Shown here piece after piece: positions 18,681-29,104 of a stretch of DNA of 64,000 nt; positions within the stretch are counted from its first letter, which is position 1, and each line of letters begins with the position of its first letter. The stretch is from Seminavis robusta (taxonomy: Eukaryota; Bacillariophyta; Bacillariophyceae; Naviculales; Naviculaceae). Location: NCBI GenBank assembly GCA_903772945.1, contig CAICTM010000076.1:62001-126000 (forward strand). Direction: 5' to 3'. The notes beneath the pieces were generated by a model. That model was not told where the DNA came from and made no database searches. It saw only the letters and a list, made by a program, of their open reading frames with translations. Position numbers and translations under genes: made by a program.

Positions 18681-20319
18681 CTAGGGATGACAGTGAGCCT
18701 CTTCCATCACGCTGGATTGTGCACCATCCGCCTCATCGTCGTAATCCACATGATAGGTTGTGCCATTGACATCGCGAAAATAGTTCAAACTGCCATCCAA
18801 TGGACTTGATGCATAGACATGATCCAGCACATAGTCAAGCTCGGATGAATCAATAATCATAATGGAGTTCTTGCTTGTTGCGTCCAGGACAGAGGAAACG
18901 TCCTCAAGGGTTGGAAAGTATGACTCTTCTTCACCACCTGTGCTGAACTCTCCTCTGAAAAATAGAATGAAACTGTTGTTCCCAAGCTGGTAGCCAATGT
19001 CTTTTGCCGTCATTGTCAACGATGTATCACTATTGATGGTTGAGTTAGTATTCATCCGTTCGGATACCCACACTTGCGTTTGGCAGACCAATGCTGATAG
19101 TTGTGCTTCAGTGGGCTTCTCCAGTGGCACAAGGTCATCAAAGAAGGTGTAGTGAAAGTCAAATCTCAAGGGAGCCGGTGCTGGTGTTGGTGCTGGTGTT
19201 GCCTGCTGTAAAGGGTTTGTTGTTGCGGTGGGTTGTGCCGTACTTGGTGTCAAAGTCATCGTTATTGAATCGTTGTTGACCGGCTCGCAATGATCCATCC
19301 TGCCATCTTGAAAAAGTAGATTGGATTCTTCTTTGACAACAAAGCTCCTAATAAGGTGTCCATTGTTTTCTGTGAGCAAAGTCAGCGATGCTCCTAATTG
19401 TGAGCACAGTCTCTTGTAACGGGCCTTGTGAGCCTCCGTGACGAACAGTTGAAAGTGAACACGAACAAAGTAGCAATGCGTGTTGTTGTTTTCGTTGCGG
19501 TCTTCAATGCCAACGACGCAGTCTTGAATCGCAAGTGCCAAAGGTTCCTGCGCAATCTCAGCTGAGCCTGGAACCAAGGCCACGGGATTTGATGACTCAA
19601 TGGGCAATCCCTCAAGGATTGATTCAATGAGCTTCTCTATCATGGGTGTGCTGGTGTCGTTGTCGTTGTTGTGATTGGCAAGCAAGAAGTTTGAGGTGGA
19701 AATCACAAGTGAAGACATGTCCACGGACAGTGTGTAATTTTCTGCTTGGTTCCAGTAGGTGGGTGCAGAGCTTGGCGAAACTGTTGCTGAGGAGGGTGAG
19801 ACTGTGGTGCTAGTGTTAGAGAAGATCTGGAACAGTTGAAGCATTGGCTCTTCCGAGACACTCACGGGAAACAAAATTGTTGCCAGCATCTTCACCGGCG
19901 CTGTCCGCATTAGGTGATCCACTGCCTGCCACATCACAGTTTCCCAGTGAGCAGAACAACCCGGTGGATGCAACCAAAGTGAAGGCGACAAGAGCTGCCA
20001 GTGCCAAACAAAATGCTTTGCCTTCGGATGATTTTGGAATGACACGGTCCATCATGGAGGGGCGCAACTCTGCTTGTGGCGCCCTAGTACTATGAAGAGT
20101 GCCATTGTCTCGACGGAGTGGATCACGATACCTCGGTTGGATATCATCGTTTTCAAGTTGAGTCACTACTGCTGCTTCCACAACTGGAATGTTATCTTCT
20201 TCTTCCAGTTCAGCTATCGCATGGACGACAACTGGAATCATTTCTCCGCTACCGTACCGGTAAGGTGCAGGCCCTTCATCTTCATCATAGAAAGCGTCAC
20301 CAGAGGCAGATGTAGCCAT
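18681..20319 (-). CDS. Type II membrane-anchored secreted-type protein, two exons, function unknown
   Basis: Exon 1 is 19866-20319 and exon 2 is 18681-19786. The 79-bp intron runs from GTGAGT to CCTCCTCAG in phase 1. It joins two frames that otherwise overlap out of register, giving 519 residues. The N-terminal 100 residues are acidic and cytosolic-looking, then one membrane helix follows (AFCLALAALVAFTLVASTGL). A Ser/Thr/Pro linker (TVSPSSAPTYWNQ) leads to two similar extracellular modules separated by TPAPTPAPAP. The second module begins FDFHYTFFDDLVPLEKPTEA and has several N-glycosylation sequons. The modules look like a diatom-type extracellular family; I know no activity for it. The intron call is strong because donor, acceptor and phase all agree. 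Confidence 0.7.
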
Positions 20320-20764
20320 CGTGCAAGGGTGCTATTCCTTGGTTTTGTTGTGCTGCACTTTTCCCCGTGTGTCAACCATCAGCAGATGCAACAACCAGTC
20401 AAGACACTGCACTCAATTGCTTTCCATGGATGCTGCGCAGCCCTGATGGCAGGAGACTTGGCCGTTGTTCTATTCGCTTGAGCAGTCTTGCATGTTGGCT
20501 GCGTCCGGGGTTCCGAATGACAAAGAAACGACGCACTGTTGCTCTTGCCCGTGGAGAGTGAAGAGCCACGTACAGCAGTACCGGTACCAATAATTTTAGC
20601 GTGTCACCAGCTTCCGTCCTCATTGCTCTCTCCACATACGACCACCACGGCCACCGGTACCCACCACCCACCACCTCAGCCACTGCTCCGCCTGTTAATA
20701 GCTTCGCCCCCATTGCTCCTTGACATAAATCCGAAAGGCTAGCTGGTTAGACGAGTTTGAAGCC
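20320..20764. other. Divergent intergenic region
   Basis: No supported gene. It contains agtaccggtacc and caccggtaccc words near 20580 and 20655 and should hold both promoters. Confidence 0.5.
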
Positions 20765-22039
20765 ATGCCCACTGCAACCGGTACCGGTAATGAACATGTT
20801 AGCCTTGGCTACCCCAAGCTTCGTCTGTGGGACTTGAATGAGACTTCTAGCCATCACGATCATCTGATCGCGGCTCCCAGTGATGAACAGCTGGTTTCCA
20901 TGTGGCTTGGGAATGGAGTTGTATTTTCCATCTTCCTAGTTTTCAACCTTTTGGTATTTCTGGCCATTTTGCTGACCAAGGAAACCAGGACCAATGGTTT
21001 CAACCAGTATCTGTTGGCCATTATGCTTCCTGACATAATATGCAATGGATACTGTGCCCTTCAATCCAATATTCTGGCTGCAACGGGAAGCTATTATGGT
21101 CATTGGTGCAAAACTCAGCTCTTTGTTGTTGTTTTCTTTGCCATCAGCAACTTTTACCTAAATGCTGTTGTAGCTCAAGAACTCAAAATACTTCTGCAGG
21201 CATCAATGAGGAGACAGAGGTACTTTCCACCCTCTCAAAAGAGAATATGTTTATTGGTCACTGCTTCGTACCTTTGGGCATGTCTGGTGGCTACCATCAG
21301 TTTATTCATTGTACAAACAGATGCTCTCCAAGGGGTTGTTTGTGTTCCAATGGTGGGAGAAGACACACACTCAAAATTGGCATACTTCCTGTTCCTCGTT
21401 CCTCTCTTGTTCATCCCCATTCTCCATGTATGCTATGTGGCTCTACATATTGCTAGAGGTGGACTCCTTCCCGACAATGGAAGGACTCGGGAAATTGCCA
21501 TCTTCTTTGCCAGAATATTCCTCGTTATGGAACTCATGTGGGCACCCACAATCATCTGCTTCATGGTGGGAGCCAAAAACATTTGGGTCTACTATTTTAC
21601 TGTAATTTGGAGCCATGCGACCGGGCTTGTCACGTCGATCTTTAGTCTATTGAAATCTGATATCCGACACGCAACACTGGATTTTATATGCTGTCAAACC
21701 AAACAAGCCAATGAAGAATTCGACAGTTCCATGAATGGCACCACACGAAGCCGCAGCAGTCTCGACAAATTCCGCAATGATCGAAGGCGTTCGTCATTAT
21801 TCTGGAGGGCATTGTCGATCTTTGGCTCTTCTCAGAGACCCAGCAGTGATGATTTGGTGGTGGCAGTCCAAGATCCCAATGAGTTTCAATCTGGAGCTTT
21901 CTCTGGAATACAAAATTTTCCTGAAGATCCTACAGTGGAAGATGGGGCTGTGCTACATGCTGACAAGGATGATAGTGAGGTCGCGAAACAGGTCAATTAT
22001 GAGGAAACGGGATCTGGGGAATGCAAACCAACTTTTTAA
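20765..22039 (+). CDS. Seven-transmembrane G-protein-coupled-receptor-like protein
   Basis: This 424-residue protein has seven hydrophobic helices between about residues 45 and 310. Helix 1 is VVFSIFLVFNLLVFLAILL and helix 2 NQYLLAIMLPDIICNGYC. The third begins after HWCKTQ. A fourth, WACLVATISLFIV, precedes GVVCVPM. A fifth, LAYFLFLVPLLFIPILHVCY, is followed by two more ending at SLLKSDIRH. The Cys before helix 3 and the Cys in the loop after helix 4 match the conserved extracellular disulfide of rhodopsin- and cAMP-receptor-like GPCRs. A 110-residue Ser/Arg-rich tail could be phosphorylated. There is no DRY or NPxxY motif, so it is not a classical class A receptor. The ligand is unknown. 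It is a single exon, and the start context contains accggtaccggt. Confidence 0.7.
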   Translation: MPTATGTGNEHVSLGYPKLRLWDLNETSSHHDHLIAAPSDEQLVSMWLGNGVVFSIFLVFNLLVFLAILLTKETRTNGFNQYLLAIMLPDIICNGYCALQSNILAATGSYYGHWCKTQLFVVVFFAISNFYLNAVVAQELKILLQASMRRQRYFPPSQKRICLLVTASYLWACLVATISLFIVQTDALQGVVCVPMVGEDTHSKLAYFLFLVPLLFIPILHVCYVALHIARGGLLPDNGRTREIAIFFARIFLVMELMWAPTIICFMVGAKNIWVYYFTVIWSHATGLVTSIFSLLKSDIRHATLDFICCQTKQANEEFDSSMNGTTRSRSSLDKFRNDRRRSSLFWRALSIFGSSQRPSSDDLVVAVQDPNEFQSGAFSGIQNFPEDPTVEDGAVLHADKDDSEVAKQVNYEETGSGECKPTF

Positions 22040-22627
22040 ATTGAAAATGAATGAAACCTAGTTTGTGGATTGAATCGAACAATCTACTAGCTAGTCTAGC
22101 TAGTGGCGAGAGGGACACTTGGCCTCTGGCTCGGGGGTGCGGAGTACCGTGCGATTTGCCATTTGATACGGTACGCTCTGATTTTGCCTTTTCAACAATA
22201 CACTTGTCACTAAAGAATTTTACAATCCCTGAACCGCCCGATCTTGGACGTGGAGAATCCAGAGCCCGCAGTTAAGGACTCATTTTGGGGTGGACGCACG
22301 TACTCTATCTTCAGGGACAAAGCTGAGGCTAATGCTATGGTGGAACGAGGCTAAGCCCGCGCAAATTGAGCCCAACCAATTTTTTTGTCATGCTTCGATC
22401 TGTGTTTGCGCCGTGCCGCGAGAAATGGGTTTGAGCACGATTGCATCTCGCACAGAGACATCATGTTCGAAATGTTGCCGGATCTGTGCAACAGCGCTCA
22501 GACGCAACGACGTTCGAGTTGGAGTGGCTGAAATCTCGGATATGCCATAAAAAGCTTGGACAAACCAACAACAAGACACCGAGCAAATCGCAACTACCAG
22601 GTACTAGCTAACGACAAGAAAGACAAT
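22040..22627. other. Intergenic, nothing recognised
   Basis: No supported gene. It has ctagctagtctagctag near 22085, typical of the spacer sequence in this window. Confidence 0.5.
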
Positions 22628-22909
22628 ATGCAAGGCAAAAGCTCAGCACCATCCAACCCGACAAGAACCACCAAGCACAACCAAGATGTCATGGTACTAG
22701 GCATTGTGCTTTATCTATGCTTCCATTTGTTTTCCATTGTTGTTTTCATGGCAACAAGTCAGTTACAGAGATGGGGCATTGCATCTGAACACGTGAAGCA
22801 GCTATGCAGTGGATTTCTAGTGGGCGTGGAACGAATTGCGGCCTTGGGACTTCTCCTCTTGACTTACATGGCGATGCCAGGGTTTTTCTCCCCTACATTC
22901 ACAGTTTGA
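22628..22909 (+). CDS. Possible small two-helix membrane protein
   Basis: From Met at 22628 the frame gives 93 residues (an in-frame ATG at 22556 would add 24). Two hydrophobic segments are present: VLGIVLYLCFHLFSIVVFMA and ERIAALGLLLLTYMAM. They are joined by a polar stretch with QLQRWGIASEHVKQLC. The N-terminus is polar and basic. Composition and helix spacing are protein-like, but I recognise no family and short hydrophobic frames arise by chance. It lies alone between the receptor gene and the NACHT-WD40 gene. Confidence 0.35.
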   Translation: MQGKSSAPSNPTRTTKHNQDVMVLGIVLYLCFHLFSIVVFMATSQLQRWGIASEHVKQLCSGFLVGVERIAALGLLLLTYMAMPGFFSPTFTV

Positions 22910-23159
22910 TCAGCCCTAGTGATGTCAAGCAATACCATGATGTCAAGGCAAGCGGACACCATCCAGCAAAAAAGAGATCTCAGCCAGCACGACTTCAACT
23001 AGCACCAGCTGGGGCTCTGCGATGATCCGTACTGTACCAGTTCAATTGGTGTTGAAGTCCAACGAAGCTTCATATAGAATCAGTAAACGTATAAAAGTAA
23101 ACTGTGTTTCTGACCCCTTTGGAGCTGGCTCAGTGCCTGGTAGCTGACAGGACTCCTGG

Positions 23160-26100
23160 CTAGCTTCTGCCACTTCCATCGTGACGACGGACCAGCTGAA
23201 AGAATTTGATGGTGTTCGAATAGCCAATGAGAGCACACGCTTTGTCTCCAAAGACTAAAACATCCTTGCAGGCGATTCCAACCGGGTCAGCCATTTCGGA
23301 CAAATCTCGAATAAGGAATGATGCTTCATAAGGCGAAAACGCGGGGGGGATACCGCCTGAACTGCTTAGTGTTTGCGTGCACACACCGCTTCGTACGTCC
23401 CAAATTGCAATGAACTCTTGACACATAGACAGCAAGAGCGAATCATCACTCGACCAGAGCAAGCCCCTGACCCTCTTGTTGCGAGCTGCCTCCATCTTCG
23501 TATTCCGATCTTCGCTGCTGCCATCTTCAAAATCAGCCCATCGATCCATTTCTCGAGCTTCCTCGTCTCGAGTTGCGAGAACCCTCTCGCAAGATGACTC
23601 AGGAATGCTCCAAATGCGAATGACATGGGCAATCAACGAACCGGCTGCAATTCTATCTCCATCGTGAGAACATGTCAATGAACGCGTGATGGCATCGCGA
23701 TGTAGGTCCAATCCAAGTGAATGCTCCATGTTTGCATTGGTGGCATTCCAAACGAATGTACTGCGACCATCCGTGCCGCCGACAATCCGTTCACTTCGAG
23801 ACCAGGAAATAAAATCGATTTCTCGATTCAGCGGGTTTGAAAGGATTTGCAGGCAACTTCCTGTGGAGGCGCACCAGATGCGGATTGTCCTGTCGGAAGA
23901 TCCTGATGCCAACTTGGTGTCATCTCTTGACCATGACAGCCGCCTTACTTTTCCTGTGTGGCCCGCAAGGACGAATCGGCATTGGTATTTTTCAATGTCC
24001 CATATTCTGACTGTTTGGTCGACTGAAGCAGATGCCAGAAGCTTGCTGTCTGAGGAGAATTCCAATGCACGCTGCATCCCCAAATGTCCTGCTAGCATGC
24101 AGAAGCAGTCCCCGTTCGTAGGATCCCAAACTCCGATGATATTGTTGTCGCCGCCAGATGCCAGGGTGTTTCCATCAGGTGACCATACTCGACATCCAAA
24201 GTAACGACTCAAGAATGACATTCCACAAAGATTATTGTCCTCTGCGGTCGGTTCAATCACCCGAATCGATCCATCCTCTAACCCAGACACAACTCTTCCG
24301 CCAGGCGACAACGCTAGAGGATTACTCGTTCCCAAGTGTTTTTCAAGCTTCTTTTCGACCCTTCCGCTCCGCACGTTCCACAGCACAACTTCTGTGCTGT
24401 ATTTGCCTGATCGAGAGCCCAACGCCACGCATTCCGACCCAGGGAATGCCGATACATGTGATCGTGAACAGTATGCGAAATCATCCGAACAGTGCAGATA
24501 TTCCTGGGTTGGTTGCTGCTTGGGGGAGGAGGACGGCGATATTACGTCCCAAACCCTGACGAGGCGGTCCAGTGCCGCTGAAACGACTGTGCCAGCAGAA
24601 TGCCACTGCACCGACGTAACAGCCCCGTCGTGCCCGACAAAGGAACGCATCATTGTCATGTCATCGACGTTCCAGACAGCGATGGCCCCATCTTCTGAAC
24701 CAGAGACAAGCTTGGCACTATCGAGCAGACGGGAGAGGGATAGAACCGTTCTTGTGTGTCCTTCCAAGGCGCCGTCGATTTCACCAGTGTCCATATTGTA
24801 TATAGAAATATTCTTCCCCTTTCCAAAGCATATTCGTGAGTCGTTGCCAGTGTCCAGGCAGAGAACGGCATAGTCGCTTTGGCCCGCAACCAGCTCGCAG
24901 GTCCCAACCACAGAATCCCATACGCGTAAATGCGTGTCGTTTCCACCCGAGATCACCAGTGTTGAGTCTGAAGACCATGCCACACAGTTCACACGACCAC
25001 TGTGTCCTTCAAGAACCAGTTCACATTCGCCCGTCGCAGAGTGCCAAATTCTAACAGTCTCGTCATTCGATCCAGAGGCAATTCTTCCCGAACCATCTCT
25101 GGACCAAGCCAAACAAAGAACTTCTCTTTTGTGCCCTTCGAGTAAACGAATGCAAGGCTGCTCAGCTTGCTCCCACGTTGGTGTCACCGGGCACCACCAG
25201 TCAAATCCATGATCAAACTGCTTGAGAGCTTGGATGAATCGAGACAGCTTCATTTGCGTTTCATTCTGACATTCTTCCGTGGCTACCGTTGAGGACAAGA
25301 GCCTGCCAACCAGCTGCCCGGGAAGTTGTCGTGGATCACGACGTAACGCATTCATCGAAAGACCGATAGCACGCCCGACAAGTCTCGCCGCTGGGTCGAT
25401 GTGCTCGAGCAAGCTGCAGTCTGTTTCGATACCCCTGCTATCGCCTGCTTGAGCTCGCGCCATGAGCCAACCAACGTCCAATATCACATGGCGAGCCTTT
25501 TCATGCCTTCTACACGCACAAAGGTGATGTACAACATAACGCAATGCGTAATGGGCCACTTCATCCGGATAAGGTTTCGACGGAACATCCGAAGTAGTAT
25601 CCATTCCACGGAGGATTCCATTGGTTTTCAAGATATCCAAACATCTCGTGGCGAACAGTTCTTCAACCTGCTGGGTATCAATATAAAAATCGGAATCTTC
25701 TCTCTCTGGACTAGTCAGCCAGTCCTTGAAGCTCTTATGATAGGCGTGAACTTTTCTGTTCTCATCAATGGCAAAGAAAGCTGACAGGGTCTTGAGCGCT
25801 GAAATGCGATCTTTGCGAGAGGAGCCGAGAATCGCTTGCAAGACTTCTACGTGGAGAGGCTCCGGCGCCACGACGGCCAGCTGGGCAATCCTCCATTCCG
25901 TAGAATAAGAATTGTCATCAACTATGATCCGTTCCAACTGTGTTTCATAGTATTCTTCTAGCCCGGTCGGGAATGCCTCCAGTTGGCTCCACGTAAGGCT
26001 CTTGCCAGAAGAGGATACAGACGCAATCATCTTCGCTAAATGAGCGGCGTAAATGAAGAGACCACCAGTCTTTTCGATCAGCATTTCCACGGCAGCCTCT

Positions 26101-27614
26101 GTTGTATCCTCTTCTACAACTCCCCCGAGCCGTCGCAACAGATTTCGAAAAAAGATTGCCAAGTCGTCTCTGTTTTCTTGTTGGCTAGGTTCAATGAAAG
26201 ATGGAGAGAACTTTTTGAGCTTGTCGACTATGGGAATCTCGGGACGCGTCGTGAGATAGATTCGAATCCAAGGAGGCAGCTTCCAAAAGTGACGTTGAAT
26301 ACACAGCAAGATCTCATTTTTGCCACTCTGTTCACATTCATCGAGGGCGTCAATGAGAATAACAAATTGTCGGTATTGCTCGGGTGATGCTGGTTCTGCA
26401 ATGGACGAAAGTGGAATCTGCAGGAATTCTTCAAAAATTCCCACGATATTGTAGTCCTTGAGAATGTTGGCCCGTGTCAATTGTTGTGTTACGACAACTT
26501 CTTCCAAGGATCGTCTGTATTGTGGGATTTGACATGCAATTTGATAAGCAATGGAGAGTAACATGTGCTTTGGATTCCGTTTGCGGTTGTCATCGTGACG
26601 ACAGAAGTGTTGTGCCAGAATGTGTTGCGATCGTTCTCGAGCCAAACGACACACAATCCCAGTCTTCCCAATCCCAGCCTGTGCCATGAGGACAAAAATG
26701 CGGCTGCTGCTTTCGTTTGTCTCTGTTTTTTGTTGGATCCAGTCATCAAATGCTCGCATGGCCCATTCCCTGGTTCCCGGTTGAAAGCGTGCCATGTGTT
26801 GCTGAATGAGTGTTTGATCGAGGGCATGAAGAGGGTGCAAAACAGCCCTCAAAATGTCGCTTTCGGGTGGTGGTTTGGGCGGCCCATGGTTTCTAAAAAT
26901 GTGGACAATGCGATCTACTTCGACTTGTCCATGTTGCTCTAGGAGTACCTTGAGAATCAATTGTCGGTCTTGTTCCTGGGTTGCTTGCGCATCCACACAG
27001 CTGGTTTGCACGTTGCAAAAGACGTTGGGTCCAGTCACATACGTCTTGTCCGGAAAAAGCCCAAAATGTTTGGAGTAGAAGGCTTCTGCAATGCACCAAA
27101 TCCTTCCAAACAGGTCTGTCTGGTCGTTTCGAACGACGCAAAACGTGCTTGCCTTTTGGAGTGCCCGAACAAATGGGAACTCGTGCAAATCTTGATTGGG
27201 TTGTTGCAAGTGCTGGTTGAGATTGACTTGATTGAGTGCAAAGGCGCAAATCCATAGATTAGGTTTCTTGAGCGAAGTTTGAAAGACATATCGAATGGAT
27301 TGTACAAAACCGTGAAAGTTCCCGTCCCACGAGTGCGTGCACATTGTGTCAATGGCGAGTCCCTGTGGATTTAGACTCAGTGCATAGGAAGTCCCAGAAG
27401 CTCGGCAACGAGGAATGATAATCTTTTCATTGATGTCTCTCATTGTCACACCACCGTGGAAATACGTTTCGTCGCCAAACAGCTCACGGGCGACATGTTC
27501 CACCTCCAGCAATTGGTCATAGCTGATGCACCAAAGACTTGCGTCCTCTTTGATTGGCATTGGCTCCGGTTCACCGGAAACGCAGCTTGTCATTCCAGTA
27601 ATAGACTCCATCAT
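23160..27614 (-). CDS. STAND NTPase: N-terminal effector-like domain, NACHT-type ATPase, WD40 repeats
   Basis: This single exon encodes 1484 residues. Residues about 70-190 form an N-terminal domain with THSWDGNFHGF, then WICAFALNQ, then VVRNDQTDLFGRIWCIAEAF, a layout that recalls TIR-like or related signalling domains. The NACHT-type ATPase follows. Its Walker A is AQAGIGKT (about 311-318), Walker B is FVILIDALDECEQ (about 417-429), and the sensor region is IYLTTRPE. From about residue 830 there are about twelve WD40 repeats with typical ends (RIWHSATGECELVLEGH, VRIWDIEKYQC, IRIWCASTG). Such proteins use the repeats to sense and the ATPase to oligomerise, bringing N-terminal domains together. 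In fungi and bacteria they act in self/non-self recognition and immunity. That role here is inference. All signatures look intact. Confidence 0.85.
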   Translation of the reverse strand: MMESITGMTSCVSGEPEPMPIKEDASLWCISYDQLLEVEHVARELFGDETYFHGGVTMRDINEKIIIPRCRASGTSYALSLNPQGLAIDTMCTHSWDGNFHGFVQSIRYVFQTSLKKPNLWICAFALNQVNLNQHLQQPNQDLHEFPFVRALQKASTFCVVRNDQTDLFGRIWCIAEAFYSKHFGLFPDKTYVTGPNVFCNVQTSCVDAQATQEQDRQLILKVLLEQHGQVEVDRIVHIFRNHGPPKPPPESDILRAVLHPLHALDQTLIQQHMARFQPGTREWAMRAFDDWIQQKTETNESSSRIFVLMAQAGIGKTGIVCRLARERSQHILAQHFCRHDDNRKRNPKHMLLSIAYQIACQIPQYRRSLEEVVVTQQLTRANILKDYNIVGIFEEFLQIPLSSIAEPASPEQYRQFVILIDALDECEQSGKNEILLCIQRHFWKLPPWIRIYLTTRPEIPIVDKLKKFSPSFIEPSQQENRDDLAIFFRNLLRRLGGVVEEDTTEAAVEMLIEKTGGLFIYAAHLAKMIASVSSSGKSLTWSQLEAFPTGLEEYYETQLERIIVDDNSYSTEWRIAQLAVVAPEPLHVEVLQAILGSSRKDRISALKTLSAFFAIDENRKVHAYHKSFKDWLTSPEREDSDFYIDTQQVEELFATRCLDILKTNGILRGMDTTSDVPSKPYPDEVAHYALRYVVHHLCACRRHEKARHVILDVGWLMARAQAGDSRGIETDCSLLEHIDPAARLVGRAIGLSMNALRRDPRQLPGQLVGRLLSSTVATEECQNETQMKLSRFIQALKQFDHGFDWWCPVTPTWEQAEQPCIRLLEGHKREVLCLAWSRDGSGRIASGSNDETVRIWHSATGECELVLEGHSGRVNCVAWSSDSTLVISGGNDTHLRVWDSVVGTCELVAGQSDYAVLCLDTGNDSRICFGKGKNISIYNMDTGEIDGALEGHTRTVLSLSRLLDSAKLVSGSEDGAIAVWNVDDMTMMRSFVGHDGAVTSVQWHSAGTVVSAALDRLVRVWDVISPSSSPKQQPTQEYLHCSDDFAYCSRSHVSAFPGSECVALGSRSGKYSTEVVLWNVRSGRVEKKLEKHLGTSNPLALSPGGRVVSGLEDGSIRVIEPTAEDNNLCGMSFLSRYFGCRVWSPDGNTLASGGDNNIIGVWDPTNGDCFCMLAGHLGMQRALEFSSDSKLLASASVDQTVRIWDIEKYQCRFVLAGHTGKVRRLSWSRDDTKLASGSSDRTIRIWCASTGSCLQILSNPLNREIDFISWSRSERIVGGTDGRSTFVWNATNANMEHSLGLDLHRDAITRSLTCSHDGDRIAAGSLIAHVIRIWSIPESSCERVLATRDEEAREMDRWADFEDGSSEDRNTKMEAARNKRVRGLLWSSDDSLLLSMCQEFIAIWDVRSGVCTQTLSSSGGIPPAFSPYEASFLIRDLSEMADPVGIACKDVLVFGDKACALIGYSNTIKFFQLVRRHDGSGRS

Positions 27615-29104
27615 TCCATTGGCGGCTTGTCTATACTACCCAAGGTTGCAACTCATCCATGGTGTGACATAAATAGTTAGTTCATCATATGGAATAAGGA
27701 ACTGACTTGGAAGGATGGTCCGTAGCTTGACGGTTGGCCAGCTGATGACTTGAACGAATCCTGAGATGGGTCAAATGGATAGGCCTAGCTTCAGACTTTG
27801 AGTTTGGGAGGCAAAACTTCTGGACCACAATTGCTTAATTAATAAGCTGAGTCAATACTAGGATATCTGCCCGTTCTGGTTGGGTCTTGATTGAGGTTGG
27901 ATAAGTACCGGTACCGTACCCCGCGTTCAACTGCCACAGAATAGGGAATCGTAGAGCTGTCGTGTGCCAGGGGGTACCCGCAACTTCACAAATACTAGTA
28001 CCACTGTTGCTTTGGTGTTTCCTGAATCCAGTCGATCCTTCCGGTGCACATACAAACGAAGGCCGTGTTATCGGCTGGCTGTGTTTATCGCGGTAGCCGT
28101 ACTAGTACCGGTACCGGTAGCAATCGATCAATCGATCTAACGGATGTTCTGGAGCTGAAAGTGCGAAATTTGGCAGAAATCGAAAGCCAATGTACCAGTA
28201 GTGAACTATCCGGCAGCTCTCCAGTAGATTCGACAACCAAAGTAAGTAAAGGTAGAGCTGCAAAGCATGCAAAGAAGGAGTACTATAGTACCGGACAGGA
28301 CGTCTGAGCTTGGAGGGGAAGCTGTGATCGAGAGGTGTGAGATTGAGGCGAGTGCTGGGGTGGATCTTGCTTCGGGTAGAGGAGGTTTTTATACCTGAAT
28401 ACTGTAAGTAGATGGGGTATTAAGCACTTATTGGTGTAAGTCAACACTCGCTAAAGTTCCACCCCCCAGCATTAAGAAAAAAACGGAACTTAGCTGAATT
28501 ACGGAACTTTAGATCTTTGGAGCACCATATCAGCCCGTTCGTGGTCTTAGGACCCACTTGGGGTGGTTCCTGTCATATTCTATTGTTGTTGGGGGAAAAG
28601 GAGAGATAAGCGGTCTTGGGGTCTTGGGGTGGAACTGCTTTGCTCCTATGTATGGTGTCTGTATTGTGTTGGACCAGTAGAACATGCTATGTGGCTAGCT
28701 AGTTTCGAGCTCTCTAAGATGCCTGTCATGAAAGATAGATGAAGAAACTTCATATATGTATAAATGAACAATCTGAATGCTGGGTCCTAATTGGCAGCAC
28801 TGTCTCAAACTGCCACAAAGCACATTCACTTGTCAGTCATGAGAACTAGTGACTCAGGGGGGGCAGCCCTGAAAAAGAGGAACTTTGTAGAGTAATGGAA
28901 CTTAAGAAAACGGAACTTAAGTGAGTGCTGACTGTAAGAACACTTTCAGATTTAACCGTCTTTCTGCTTCTATTGCTCTTTTGAAGCGATCTTGGATCTT
29001 TATTCTCCGTCAACAATAAGCTGCATCGGAACGGCCGACAGCAACAACACCACAACATCCCCACGAGAAAGTCTGAAGTGCACTAACTAACTAAACTACC
29101 AACC
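27615..29104. other. Long divergent intergenic region with an inverted-repeat element
   Basis: About 1.5 kb. It is rich in taccggtac words near 27910 and 28105. A small frame at 28044-28307 has no family. The segment 28439-28934 is listed separately as a MITE-like element. The right end should be the GST promoter. Confidence 0.5.
28439..28934. mobile_element. MITE-like element with about 24-bp terminal inverted repeats
   Basis: The left end (agtcaacactcgctaaagtt from 28439) and the right end (gaacttaagtgagtgctgac to 28934) are inverted copies matching at about 22 of 24 positions. TA lies outside each end (28437-28438 and 28935-28936), as with Tc1/mariner-type insertion. Sub-terminal gGAACTTaag words recur on both sides. 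A c-rich block (ccacccccca, 28460) on the left faces a g-rich block (cagggggggcag, 28857) on the right. No coding capacity. Confidence 0.5.

Noticed and set aside
19816-20045. Two overlapping genes on the minus strand, or a frameshift
   Set aside because: A 79-bp intron with GTGAGT donor, TCCTCAG acceptor and matching phase joins the two frames into one protein.
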